In this document: piece by piece, positions 36,611 to 46,817 of the stretch
Layout: each line of letters opens with the position of its first letter
Numbering within the stretch: the first letter of the stretch is position 1
DNA from: Neoarius graeffei
Taxonomy: Eukaryota; Chordata; Actinopteri; Siluriformes; Ariidae
Assembly (NCBI RefSeq): GCF_027579695.1
Contig: NC_083587.1
Coordinates: 2,994,501-3,058,500, forward strand
Length of the DNA stretch: 64,000 bases
Direction of reading: 5' to 3'
Translations under genes and position numbers: made by a program
Notes under the pieces: model-generated
What the model was told of the DNA's origin: nothing
The model's input: the letters and a program-made list of their open reading frames with translations, nothing else
The model's database searches: none

Positions 36611-37172
36611 GGAGCACTTGCATGTGACGTCACAGCCGATCCAGATTGTGACAGACGCCATCTTGTCAGTCAAATGACAACAATGTAGAAGCCTTCTACT
36701 TCTAGTTCTACTTCTGCTTCTACCTTTTCTTCTGGAAAACCCTACTATATACAATTCTACTACAACAGCTGTGGCTACAAGCTCTCCCTACCTGTGCACG
36801 TTTTTTTATGTTTTTTGTGTGTATTTTTGCGTGTTGTTCATCTGTACCGGACTTCAATATCCACTACAACCGTATGGACTTACTGGACATTGGAGCACTT
36901 GCATGTGAAGTCACAGCCGATCCAGATTGTGACAGACGCCATCTTGTCAGTCAAATGCCATATTTCCGCCTTCTACTTCTAGTTCTACTTCTGCTTCTAC
37001 CTTTTCTTCTGGAAAACCCTACTATATACAATTCTACTACAACGGCTGTGGCTACAAGCTCTCCCTACCTGTGCACGTTTTTTTATGTTTTTTGTGTGTA
37101 TTTTTGCGTGTTGTTCATCTGTACCGGACTTCAATATCCACTACAACCATATGGACTTACTGGACATTGGTT
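36611..37172. repeat. Two tandem 281-bp units at the left end of the ISL2EU-like element
   Basis: Units 36611-36891 and 36892-37172 are nearly identical and each begins GGAGCACTTGCATGTGA. The element thus carries an extra internal copy of its own terminus. Each contains a CGCCATCTTGTC word like the YY1-type motif also found near the right end. Confidence 0.85.
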
Positions 37173-37239
37173 TCCAGTGATTTCCATCGCATGCACAACA
37201 TTCCAGACGAGATAGCGAGACCAGCGGGGTCTCCGTGGA

Positions 37240-37430
37240 TTGTTATCGGAAGCAAAGCGAAGGAGGCGGCGCCGGGAGCGGAAGCAAAAGCGAGGCTGCA
37301 GAGCCAGCCTGTTGACTAAGCTCAGAAAACAGCCACTCAAATCTCCACTGCTAAGCCTCTACCTCTCCAATGCCAGATCCATGGTAAACAAGACGGACGA
37401 TTTGGAATTACAGCTGGAATAACCTTATTC
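37240..37430 (+). pseudogene. LINE endonuclease N-terminal fragment
   Basis: Open frame with an R/K-rich stretch followed by LSLYLSNARSMVNKTDDLELQL, the usual start of the APE-type endonuclease of fish LINEs. It ends at TAA near 37422; no further LINE follows. Either a 5' LINE piece was captured by the DNA element or a LINE inserted and lost its remainder. Confidence 0.6.
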
Positions 37431-37480
37431 TATTCTATAATCAGCTGGTCAGTACTATACTCAATACTTAAGTGACTTAC

Positions 37481-37954
37481 CCATCCAATGAGGATTGTTA
37501 TTTTCTTGTTTACAAGATGCCACATCTGAGTCACTGACAAATCCTGAATTTCTGTAAAGATAACTGTCCAGAGATTTATAAGCACGCAGTGCTTCACCAC
37601 TGAACAGCGAGGGAAAGTCTCATCTCATCTCATTATCTCTAGCTGCTTTATCCTGTTCTACAGGGTCACAGGCAAGCTGGAGCCTATCCCAGCTGACTAC
37701 GGGCGAAAGGCGGGGTACACCCTGGACAAGTCGCCAGGTCATCACAGGGCTGAAAGCAAGGGAAAGTTTATGAGGTAATTATACACGTCCGGGTATTCCG
37801 CTGGCAGTTCAACATCCACTGACACGGTCATGAAAACTATGTCCGGTAAGCCATAAGGGTCACTAATCTGTAGATCATTTATTTTAGACATATATCTAGT
37901 TATCTGTTCATTAGAAAAATGAGCCGTGTAGTCTGTCGGTTGAAATTGATCCAT
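37481..37954 (-). pseudogene. First exon of the ISL2EU-like second gene (YqaJ/SWIM-type family N-terminus), split by SINE
   Basis: ATG at 37954 lies ~90 bp inside the right end. Motifs: FQPTDYTAHFSNEQI, then YPDVYNYLINF, and after the SINE LFSGEALRAYKSLDSYLY. The frame continues to a GTAAGT donor at 37480, so a longer gene is expected, but later exons are absent. I recall similar N-termini in fish proteins that carry a SWIM finger and a YqaJ-type nuclease; this cannot be checked here, and none of those domains is in the window. Confidence 0.55.
37619..37758 (-). mobile_element. 5'-truncated tRNA-derived SINE, innermost insertion
   Basis: Minus-strand 3' portion of the same SINE family, flanked by AGGGAAAGT (37610-37618 and 37759-37767). 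It splits the first exon of the ISL2EU-like gene. Confidence 0.88.
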
Positions 37955-39281
37955 TCTGTATACGAGTGCAACAATATTCAGCTGTGTTTTTTACCGACAA
38001 GATGGCGGCTGTGTACTTTCCGGTCACGTGACTGCAAGATCTCTATTGAGTATGCATTTCACTTGTTAAAGACTAAACTTCAGACAGAAAGGCCCACAAA
38101 CAAACAGCAACTGAAAACCACTGCAGTAAAGGCCTGGCAGAGCATTAAAAAGGATGAAACACAGCATCTGGTGATGTCCATGAGTTCAAGACTTCAGGCA
38201 GTCATTGCCAACAAAGGGTTTTCAACCAAGTATTAGAAATGAACATTTTATTTACAATTATTTAATTTGTCCAATTACTTTTGAGCCTCTGAAATGAAGG
38301 GATTGTGTTTACAAAATGCTTTAGTTCCTCACATTTTTATGCAATCATTTTGTTCAACCCACTGAATTAAAGCTGAAAGTCTGAACTTCAACTGCATCTG
38401 AATTGTTTTGTTCACAATTCATTGTGGTAATGTACAGAACCAAAATTAGAAAAATGTTGTCTCTGTCCAAATGTTTATGGACCTAACTGTATACTGAATT
38501 TAATCACAGTTATCACAGTTTGATGACAAAGAGTATGTACACACTACAAAAGGGCACGGGCTGCCATTTACAAATTCATACAGACAAACTTAATCTCATG
38601 CATTTATTGTTCACGAAGAACACACATTCTCAGATGAGGTCTATACCATTTCTGGACAGTTTTATACAGTATATGCAAAAGAACAGACACTAAAAAACAA
38701 CAACAATAACAACACTGCTTCAAGTTCAGCATGATTTAAACCACTTACACCAGTGTCACATTATAGTTTTTTTTTTCTCACGCTTTGTCAAGGCTCACCA
38801 GTGAGCATAACATGAACTTGTCATGCCTACAACAGCTGAATGCAGTGATTTCCATGTTGCTCAGCAAAACGCTTCACATTACATGTATAGTTAGCTAAAT
38901 AACGTTCTCCAACCTGATTTTTATCCTCTCAAAATTAGCATCGCAACTATGCTAGCACTGTTCATTCATTATAATTTCATTTCTTGATAGATAGTTAATC
39001 ACCTTTTACCTCTTTCCTCTCGTGTCTCCTTTCCTCGCGACTCCTGGCTCCCTCACTTTGCGCTTCTCAATTTTCCAAAACAACCAATCTCTGGCGTTAT
39101 CTCTTGCTGCATTCGCCGCAGTCGGACATTGGAAATTCGCGCACGTAAATGTCAAATTGGCTGTAATTTTTCTTTGAATTCGTCGCTGCCAACTGGGGTG
39201 GCAGCAGGGGTGGCAAGGCTTTCTTTTAGGGTGGCATTTGCCACCCTATGCCACCCCGGTAGTTCCGCCCATGGCTAACAC

Positions 39282-41292
39282 CTTAAAGGCAGGGTTCAGC
39301 TTGCACTGAAAAGAACCCCAGTGCATTTCAGGTCCAATGCATTATAATCCCTGAGTGATTTAGACTGGTACCAAAATCCAGAATTGTGACACCCAAAGGC
39401 ATTTTTGAGACAAAGTCGGCAAACAGTCTTATTTTGTCAATTTGGGTGTGCCGAATTCAAATCTGCAATATGCCGAGCTCTATCTGACCTCTGTTGACCT
39501 CTAGAGGTCATTGAACTTTGGGCCTGTAAACGTCTCAGCTGAACCCAGTTTCTCAGCTTTCTAAGGAATGAAATGTACTAAAATGATTAATGAAGTTAGC
39601 AAATGGCCTTGTTTGTTAAATGTTTGGGTGCTGAATTCATTTTTCATTTGTAAAACAACATATGACCTCTGATAACCTCAAGGTCATTAAACTTGGCCTT
39701 TTGGCCTATGCATTTAACGGCATTTTTAAACTGACTTTACTCCCCCAAAAAGAATATGAACAGACAAAAAACAAATAGAAAGGAACAAATACAACATTAA
39801 ATGCCAGTCCATGTACATGTGACTTACTTTTCACAATGAGAATGCCTAGGCGATCACCTTACATAACATTGCATTACATTTAGCGGTTATTGTTTATACA
39901 AAGCTACTGAAAAAAGGACAGATTCAGCAGCATACAAAATGTGGGGGCATACAGGGTATACAGGTTAATCAGGGTTAGTATATATGAGAGTTTTTTTCTG
40001 CCATGCCCGTAACCATAGTAACCCTTTCACAGTGCAGTTTGAACACACCAATCTCTGTACTCGACGCCATGTTCTATCTTCTGACTCCCCGTAACGGTAT
40101 TGGACAGAGACGATACCAGATACCAAATACAGTGACGTCATGACTGCTTTAAACCAGCGGCGGCACCGAAATTCTGTCTCTCTGGTGGTGGATTTCCTCT
40201 CTGGTGGTGGATTCCACACTTGAAAGAGAGAAGCCGTGCATTGGCGGTACAGAAGGACAGAGAACAAAGAACCAGCTATTGATACCAGACTTTAGCCAAA
40301 GTTCAATGTATTTGACCTTTGCAGAGTTGTAATAATAATTGAACCGGTTAGTTACTGCAGCTCATGCAGTGTTTCAAAGAGAAAAGGCAACTGGATTCCT
40401 TTTCCCTTTTTCAACATCGATGAATTATAAACAAGATTCCTTCTAGATCATCGGACGACCAAAGGGACACCAAGGATCTTCAGCTGACGAACTGTAAGGA
40501 ACAAAACCATCTTCTTCCTGGATCTGCATCCCGCACTATCTTCGGAGGAGGCACACTTCAACCGCTAACAGGAGCGATCAAACAAGTGATGCTGGCATCT
40601 GGGCAAAATTTGTTAGTTTTTACTTGTAGTTAGTTAATGTGAATACTGTTCTTTATTTGAATTCATTTATGATTTAAATGTACACATTTTGATTCACATG
40701 AAAGTCGGTCTTAGACCGCGTGTTGTTTGATTTACTTTGGTTACTATCTGTATTTAGTTAGATTGTGCATGCGTTCTCTCTGTTTTTAACTCCCTCCATC
40801 GTACTTCACTCCTCAACATTGGAATTTGAGTAGAATTTGAGTTTAAGGCCTAGCCGAGACTAATTTGAACTACAGATTCCTTTGTTCAATTTTGCACGCC
40901 CTTTCGGTGCTGACCATCCCCCTTTTGGGTGTGACTGCATTCCATTCGCATTCCACACACACACACACTCTCACACACACACACCCACACACACACATAA
41001 ACACGTGGTTTCCCTATCACATTTTTAACATCCACTCGCCCCTACACTGTAAACTTGTATATAGTGTCATGCTCCACCCCGGACTTCCACTCCGGAGATT
41101 ACTTATCTTCCAGGTCAGCGCTAATCCGGCTCCGGAACAGGAATTCCATCTTGCCTGCATTTCACATCCTGGTTTTCCTGCTGTCTATATAAACACCATT
41201 CTCAGACAGGGACTTCACCGGCACTAAGGGAATGCTGGGAGTATGGTCGACCCGTATGCAGTTTTGGGTGGGATGGTAATCAGCAGGCAGAT
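39282..41292. other. No gene seen
   Basis: 39282-39362 continues segment C. The remainder holds no supported coding region. A promoter-like stretch (CTATATAAACACC near 41185) preceded by CCGGA-rich text at 41075-41150 could be an LTR fragment. A short AC-rich run lies at about 40957-40998. Confidence 0.4.
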
Positions 41293-42300
41293 CAATTGGG
41301 GATCAGTGACATTCCTCTTTGTGAAACAATTACAAGGTCAATCATTCCCCCTTGGTTATTTTATTTCCCTATTGTAAATTTGAAAACTAAGGAGATTGCA
41401 AAATCCAGAGGTTTTTACCAGAATGTACAGCAGTATTTAGAAGTAATGTATGATGACACAACACAGATATATACAGATGCTTCTAAAGACGAAACTGGTA
41501 AGAGAGGAGCAGCAGTATTCATCCCCAGCTACAATATAAGTATTGGGAAAAGGACGTCAGATCACTTGTCAATTTTTTCAGTGGAAATGATGGCTATTAT
41601 ATTGGCCCTGCAGTGGGTGGAGGAGGTGAAGCCTAATAAAGCAGTTATTTGCTCAGATTCTATGTCTTCTTTAAATAGTATCCAGAGTGGAAAATCTACA
41701 TGCCGACAAGATCTCTTAGATGAAATTAACCATCTCGTATTTAAGATAAATCAACATAAAACTTTTATTCAGTTCACATGGGTTCCAGCTCATAAGGGGG
41801 TTGAGGGTAATGAGAAAGTGGATAAAATGGCCAAAGAGGCCATCAAGGCAAATGAGGTTGAGTTAGAAGTCCCATTAAGCAAGGCAGAAATTAAAGCAAT
41901 AATTAAAGACAACATCAACAAAATGTGGCAGGAGAGATGGAATACAGAGGAGAAAGGAAGGCATCTATATAATTTACAAAAGGAGGTGGTGTTTAGAAGG
42001 GGTGGTGAACTGAAACGACAGGAGGAGGTTTGGTTGACGAGGCTGAGGATAGGACACACAAGTCTAAATAGTGGGTTGTATACAATAGGGAAACATCATT
42101 CTGGGGCCTGTGCATACTGTGGAGAAGTAGAAAAGGTTGAGCATGTTCTTATACACTGTAAACAGTATTCCAGTGAAAGAGAGAAGATGGGGAGAACATT
42201 AAGAAAATCTGTAACTATAGATAACTTATTAAGTCAGCCATTCACACAATCAGCAGTAACAGCTCTAACACAGTATTTAAAGGACACTCAACTAGCAAAT
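41293..42300 (+). pseudogene. Nimb/I-type LINE: RNase H domain and C-terminal Cys/His finger
   Basis: The open frame has a complete RNase H core: D in QIYTDASKDE, E in SVEMMAIILAL, D in CSDSMSSLN and D in GNEKVDKMAK. A finger CAYCGEVEKVEHVLIHC follows. A cellular-type RNase H after reverse transcriptase is typical of I/Nimb LINEs. Reverse transcriptase is absent (5' truncated near 41290). The frame is interrupted at 42300 by the ISL2EU-like element and ends at TAG just after it (AATTTAG, 43473-43479), restoring the end LANRI. RNase H removes RNA from the cDNA hybrid. Confidence 0.85.
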
Positions 42301-42370
42301 AGAACCCTTCGCATGTTTGTAAACAAACCGACCGTTGCCAGGATGCGCGCGCAGCCTGGACTCAGAAACA

Positions 42371-42667
42371 ATGGTGCTGCCCATAGACCGGCATTATGAG
42401 CTGTCAGATTATGCAAAACAATTGTCGTTACAAGATCGAGAATGCTACATAAATAAGTTAACTCTAACAAGTGGACATCGCCTACCGGATCTGTATTTAA
42501 TTAAAGAGTGGACGGACGATGTTAGTAAGTTCCCTGGTATACAATGGCCAGATATATACTCATACCTCATTGACAAGACTTCAGTGTACACCCACGAAAA
42601 ACTTCGTGCCTACAAGTCTTTAGACACATATGATTATGTTATGTGCGGGCATGTACAACTTGATTAA
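42371..42667 (+). CDS. First exon of ISL2EU-like second gene (YqaJ/SWIM-family N-terminus)
   Basis: ATG at 42371, ~70 bp inside the left end. Motifs: DYAKQLSLQDRECYINK, LPDLYLIKEW, WPDIYSYLIDK, EKLRAYKSLDTYDYVMCGHVQ. The RAYKSLD(S/T)Y block is shared with 37481-37954, which is what groups the two elements. The frame closes at TAA 42665-42667 shortly after CGHVQ; in an intact gene more exons would follow. Function of this N-terminal domain is unknown to me. Confidence 0.6.
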   Translation: MVLPIDRHYELSDYAKQLSLQDRECYINKLTLTSGHRLPDLYLIKEWTDDVSKFPGIQWPDIYSYLIDKTSVYTHEKLRAYKSLDTYDYVMCGHVQLD

Positions 42668-43203
42668 CAATGGGACATTCATATTCATTTTGTTTTAATC
42701 AAATTATGCCAGTGATGTGATGGCAATGTGGCTTTAGCTACAACAGCAAATACCAACACTAAACAGCAATTTGCAGGAGGTAATGGCATGAAAGGAATGA
42801 TAGTGTAAAGAGTGCAGCTAAGAGAAATCAGAGCTGTGTAAAAAGCGAGAGGCAGAGACCAGAAATGAAACTGAATGGGGCGGGAGCTAGGTTAGAGCAG
42901 TCAACGTAAGTTGGCATTTAGAGTGAGGGCACACAATTTTACCTTTCCATCCTTGCTTTAAAATTGTGATTTTCGGCATACACAAATAATGATGGCACAA
43001 AATCTGGACTGCTTGCGTCAAGCGAGACCTCTCCTACAAACAAAATTGCATGCAAAGCTAAGTTAACATGCTAACAATATTCATTACATTGTGTAACTAT
43101 GACCCAGCTAATCAGACAAATGTTACCAAAGTATTTTGCTACATCAATAAACGAAGACTAGAAAGAATAAAAAAGAAAGATTTAATAAATAGCCTGATCT
43201 TAC

Positions 43204-43393
43204 CTGTGATGAAGTGGGCACTGCAAACCTGCGCATTTTTGATAGTGCTTTCATCCCAGTCTACACGTTTGATGGCTCGTAGCCATAGACGTCGGCGATT
43301 TTTTTGGAACGGATGAGATCCTGCTGGAATTCTGTACATTTTAACCCCATCACTGCTATGATTCTGACACACGACAATGCAACAACTAGGCAT
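43204..43393 (-). CDS. THAP-domain first exon of the ISL2EU-like transposase gene
   Basis: ATG at 43393 reading down to a GGTAAGA splice donor at 43203. The 63 codons form a C2CH THAP zinc finger: CIVVC near the start, the conserved tryptophan in RRLWLRAI, and C-x2-H in CSAHF. THAP domains bind DNA in P-element, Kolobok and some ISL2EU transposases. The catalytic exons are missing. Confidence 0.75.
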
Positions 43394-43523
43394 CGCTGAG
43401 TCTTTTTTGAGTCCAGCCTGTGCACGCAATTTCCTCTTACGTATGAATGACGTTTACTGCAAAGGGGTCTATAGAATTTAGTTTTTTTTTTGTTATAATC
43501 AGTCTGCAATGACTTGTTTATTT

Positions 43524-43875
43524 GTTTATCCTCGTGAAGGGTTTCACGGGAAGATGTGTTTATCCTCATGAATGGTTTCATGGGAAGATTTGTTTATCCT
43601 CATGGGAAGATTTGTTTATCCTCATGAATGGTTTCATGGGAAGATTTGTTTATCCTCATGGGAAGATTTGTTTATCCTCATGAATGGTTTCATGGGAAGA
43701 TTTGTTTATCCTCATGAATGGTTTCATGGGAAGATTTGTTTATCCTCATGGGAAGATTTGTTTATCCTCTTGAAGGGTTTCACGGGAAGATTTGTTTATC
43801 CTCATGAATGGTTTCATGGGACGATTTGTTTATCCTCGTGACTAGTCGTCACAGGAAGAATTGGTTTATCCTCAT
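43524..43875. repeat. Minisatellite of mixed 22- and 34-bp units
   Basis: Units GTTTATCCTCATGGGAAGAT (22 bp period) and a longer form with AATGGTTTCATGGG inserted (34 bp) alternate about a dozen times. The open frame through it is a by-product. Confidence 0.9.
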
Positions 43876-44589
43876 GGAGAATACCACGGGAAGAATTAAT
43901 GTGTGCACGTCTGTATGAGTTAACACAGAATAATTAATCTCGAGACTGTCCTTTCGTGTCACCAATGGGAGGGGAAATTGTGTTAAGGTACCCAGACCCT
44001 GAGAAAAACCCACGGGATTGGATGAATCACTGTGGTTTAGCATTCTACACAAATTCTAGACAATTTGGCCAGAGTTTCTCTAAGCTCCGGTGAGGTGGGA
44101 CGAGGGCTGATAGGGCATGCCCGCCCTCTGAGCACCAATACACATCAAGAAGAGCAAGGATTAACTCAAGTATACATCTCTTAATATTGTTAATATTCTA
44201 CTCCATTCTATTTTACTATTTCAGCTAGAAGGCTAGAATTCTTCTGTGACCTTGTGTCTCACTGTGCACTGTACTGTTGTGATGACACATTGCTCGAGAC
44301 ATTATATTTATATCTTTTTGAACATTCTGTCAGGAACATCTTGCCCTTTGCTATCTCTGACCTAAGGAATGGCCTTTGATATCTGTCTGCACATTGTTAT
44401 CATATCATAAGAACATCTTATTATTGTATACCATCGCCAAGGTTTCACTCACACACATACATTTGAACATTCATTAGAACAGTGATATAATTAAGACGTG
44501 ACCTACTCAAGGTCTGACTACAGGCTCAGTTTTGATTTATCCTCATGCAGGCATTTGCAACGATTAATATCCCTTGAGATCACACCTCA
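43876..44589. other. No gene seen
   Basis: No coding support. Motifs ATTGTTATCATATCATAAGA and CTGTCTGCACATT resemble the LTR-like insert at 13853, suggesting a decayed relative. Confidence 0.35.
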
Positions 44590-44673
44590 GCCCGGTAGAT
44601 GGCGGTAATACACATCGATTGTTAACCGCCAATAAATCGACAGAAGAAGAAGAAGAAGAAGAAGAAGAAGAAG
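44590..44673 (+). repeat. Retroelement 3' end with (GAA)n tail
   Basis: GGTAGATGGCGGTAATAC...AACCGCCAATAAA followed by eleven GAA units (about 44642-44673). This pairing recurs at ends of fish repeats; family uncertain. Confidence 0.5.
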
Positions 44674-44809
44674 GGACTTCGCCAGAACATCTCGTCAGTT
44701 TTTTCTTGCTGTTTCTGTGCCCTTTATGCTTTCATGGTTTTTTTGCCCTCTAGCTTGCTTGTTTCTTACCATGGTTTTTGTTCTAATGTTTTGTCTTTTT
44801 CATGTTTTT

Positions 44810-46385
44810 TGTGGGTAACACTTTACATTACGGATCGCTAATAAGGTGGTAATTCTATGGTAATTGTGATGTAATTTCATGGTAATATTGCCTTTGTAAC
44901 CACTTATTACAGGTAATTTCCATGTAATTTCCAGTGTAATTACTCTGCAGTTTCTAGGTAATAGCGATGCAAACAGCTTTCATTAAGGTGGTAATTTCTA
45001 TGGTAATTTTGATGTAATTTCATGGTAATATTCTTTGTAACTGCTTATATCGTGTAATTTCCATGCAATTTCCAGTGCAATTACTCTGCAGTTTCTAGGT
45101 AATAGCCAGTGGCGTGCACAGATAGACACGAGGTGGTGCTCAAGCACCTGCCCCTCTGCCCTCTGTCCAAAAAAGTGCCCTTTTGAATTTTTTTTTTTAC
45201 AGTTTACTGAGGCCAATGTCGACATGATCTTTTAGAAAAGCCGCGGCATTAAAAGCGTTTGTGAAAATAATGTCCCGATGTGTGCCCCCTCCACGCACAC
45301 CACCAGACCTCTGTCTCTCTTGCTCTGTCACGTGAACAAGCGTGCAGTGCATTCAATGTGAGGTTGCAGCAGCATAGCGTCCTGGAAGCCACGGCCTTGT
45401 CGTAGCGCAGACAACACATCGGGCAGTCAGTCAGCTCTTCCCCTGCCCCACCAGCCAGGTAACACATGAATCGAGTGAAAATGTATTGTTTGCCCTCTAA
45501 GCCCAAGCTGTAATTATTTTGTCGTGAAGTAGCCCGTCGCATACAGAAACAACTGCACATAAGTATTATATTTTTGCTAGACCATTTTCAGATTTAGGAA
45601 AACAAAAATTTCTTTTTCTATTTTGTTCAACTAGAGATTCCTGGCAAAGTCAAAAAGCCTTGATGTAATAAATTAACATTAAGTGGTTGTTTTACACCTT
45701 TAAAAACTAAAACAGGTCAGTGGCAACCCGAACACAAGAGGAGGGTTAAATCTCAGACTTTTATAATAAGGTGTTCCACATGCGCAAAAAAGTGCCCTTT
45801 TTGCCCCCCAGAGCACTTGCCCCCCAAAATGTCTGTGCACGCCACTGGTAATAGCAATGTAAACAGCTTTCATTTCAAGTATAATAAAATGGTAATTATT
45901 TGAAATTAATCTGTAGTTATTGAAATGATGAGTCCAGGATTTACTTGTTGTTTTTGTTTACTTACCTGAAAAACAAGGAGGTAATTTCCAGGAAAATACA
46001 CAGCATCAGGGCCGTAATATGCATTATCACTTGTTTCCACTCAATTACTTAGTTATTACCAAGAAAGAGACAAATCAAGTCATTGTAGTAGTAAGATGGT
46101 AAAAAAAAAATACATTATTTGCCTGTAACTACACTGGAACAAGTTTAGTAATTTCATGGAAACTACATGGTATCAGAGCTGTAAAATGCACTATTGCCTC
46201 TTCTTACTTAATTACCTAGCTGTGTTGATAAACCCATCAATTATCCTTATGACATTTTTAGTGTTGTTTTTGTTTAATTACCTGAAAAAACAAGCAGGTA
46301 ATTTCCAGGAAAATACACAGCATCAGGGCCGTAAAATGCATTATCACTTATTTCCACTCAATTACTTAGTTATTACACCTCTGAT
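44810..46385. repeat. Interspersed GGTAATTTC-rich repeat
   Basis: Repeated GTAATTTCATGGTAAT-type words, with a duplicated ~120-bp piece at 44850-44960 and 44990-45106 and another at 45966-46065 and 46280-46378. It is host to a hAT MITE at 45107. No coding region. Confidence 0.6.
45107..45847. mobile_element. hAT-type MITE, 741 bp
   Basis: Perfect terminal repeats CAGTGGCGTGCACAGA at both ends, flanked by the 8-bp duplication GTAATAGC (45099-45106, 45848-45855). No transposase. ORFs inside are not supported. Confidence 0.9.
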
Positions 46386-46671
46386 CTGAAATAGTTATCA
46401 TGCACTGACATCCAAAACACAAACACATTTTGAGCACAACCTTTATTACTTTATTAATAGTAAGTAATTGAACATTTTAAAATGTGTAGTGTAAACCTAC
46501 CAAAACATTAATTATAGCCCTATCAATCTAAACCAGTACTTGTGAGAAATACATATGGAACACATCAGGATCTTGCTGGAGTCCAGTAGCAAGCATGGAT
46601 CACACCACATACTGATAGATTGCTGCAGCTGCATAAAATATATTTGTAACCCATATAACTTTATACACAGC

Positions 46672-46742
<71 letters not shown>
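46672..46742. repeat. (CA)n microsatellite
   Basis: About 34 AC units. Confidence 0.95.
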
Positions 46743-46745
<3 letters not shown>

Positions 46746-46791
46746 TATGCCTGAATACATACGCAACCCTTTTACTCAAATTTCGAAATAT

Positions 46792-46817
46792 AACACACAC
46801 ACACACACACACACACA
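46792..46817. repeat. (CA)n microsatellite
   Basis: About 12 AC units, 50 bp after the longer array. Confidence 0.9.

Larger units (their letters stand above)
36611..38044. mobile_element. ISL2EU-like element 1, chimeric, inserted in Tc1
   Basis: The left end GGAGCACTTGCATGTGACG and the reversed right end AGAGATCTTGCAGTCACG are imperfect inverted repeats, flanked by AT (36609-36610, 38045-38046). Removing the element restores the Tc1 frame across LNPIE. The minus strand starts a gene just inside the right end (next entry). The left half holds two 281-bp tandem units, each starting with the terminal-repeat sequence, and a LINE endonuclease fragment. The class assignment rests on the AT duplication and likeness to 42301-43470, and is inferred. 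Confidence 0.7.
31411..38236 (+). pseudogene. Tc1 transposase (DD34E) in three pieces
   Basis: Piece 1 (31411-31582) holds the helix-turn-helix (PIREIATILGVAKSTVWYI). Piece 2 (35935-36610) holds the second DNA-binding helix region and catalysis: D in ILWTDETK, D in IIQIDNDPKH, and the approach to the third residue, LNP. Piece 3 (38047-38236) completes the E motif and the C-terminus, ending in TAG after FSTKY. Two TGA codons (36267-36269 and 36324-36326) sit where CGA/GGA is expected. The gaps are exactly the nested insertions, so piece borders are certain. Confidence 0.85.
31054..38489 (+). mobile_element. Tc1-like transposon, both ends present, split by two insertions
   Basis: Begins CAGTTAGGTCCCTATA and ends TATGGACCTAACTG as inverted repeats, each flanked by TA (31052-31053, 38490-38491). 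It sits inside the hAT element. Its transposase is split by a Harbinger element (31583-35931) and an ISL2EU-like element (36611-38044). Confidence 0.9.
30967..39273. mobile_element. hAT-type non-autonomous element, outermost shell of the nest
   Basis: Terminal repeats CAAGGGCGGATCTAG (left) and, reversed, CATGGGCGGAACTAC (right) are flanked by the 8-bp duplication GCTAACAC (30959-30966 and 39274-39281). Sites without the element are at 50580-50600 and about 51195 (CCAGCTAACACC followed by TTGAAGG or ATAAAGG). Only ~870 bp belong to the element itself (30967-31053 and 38490-39273); everything else is inserted into it. No hAT transposase is encoded. Confidence 0.85.
42301..43470. mobile_element. 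ISL2EU-like element 2, internally deleted
   Basis: Left end AGAACCCTTCGCATG and reversed right end AGACCCCTTTGCAG, flanked by AT on both sides (42299-42300, 43471-43472). Removing it restores the LINE reading frame exactly. Two convergent genes start just inside the ends: a YqaJ-family-like first exon (plus) and a THAP first exon (minus). At 1170 bp it keeps only first exons, as if the centre had been deleted. Sequences inside the two ends (GCGCAGCCTGGACTCA and GCACAGGCTGGACTCA) extend the inverted repeat. Confidence 0.72.

Noticed and set aside
39965-40267. 100-codon minus-strand ORF
   Set aside because: No motif; contains a small tandem CTCTGGTGGTGGATT that explains its low complexity.
43572-43841. 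89-codon repeat protein
   Set aside because: It is the in-frame reading of the minisatellite; unit lengths of 22 bp would break the frame in other copies.
43515-43880. CRISPR-like array
   Set aside because: Units are contiguous without unique spacers; it is a minisatellite in a vertebrate genome.
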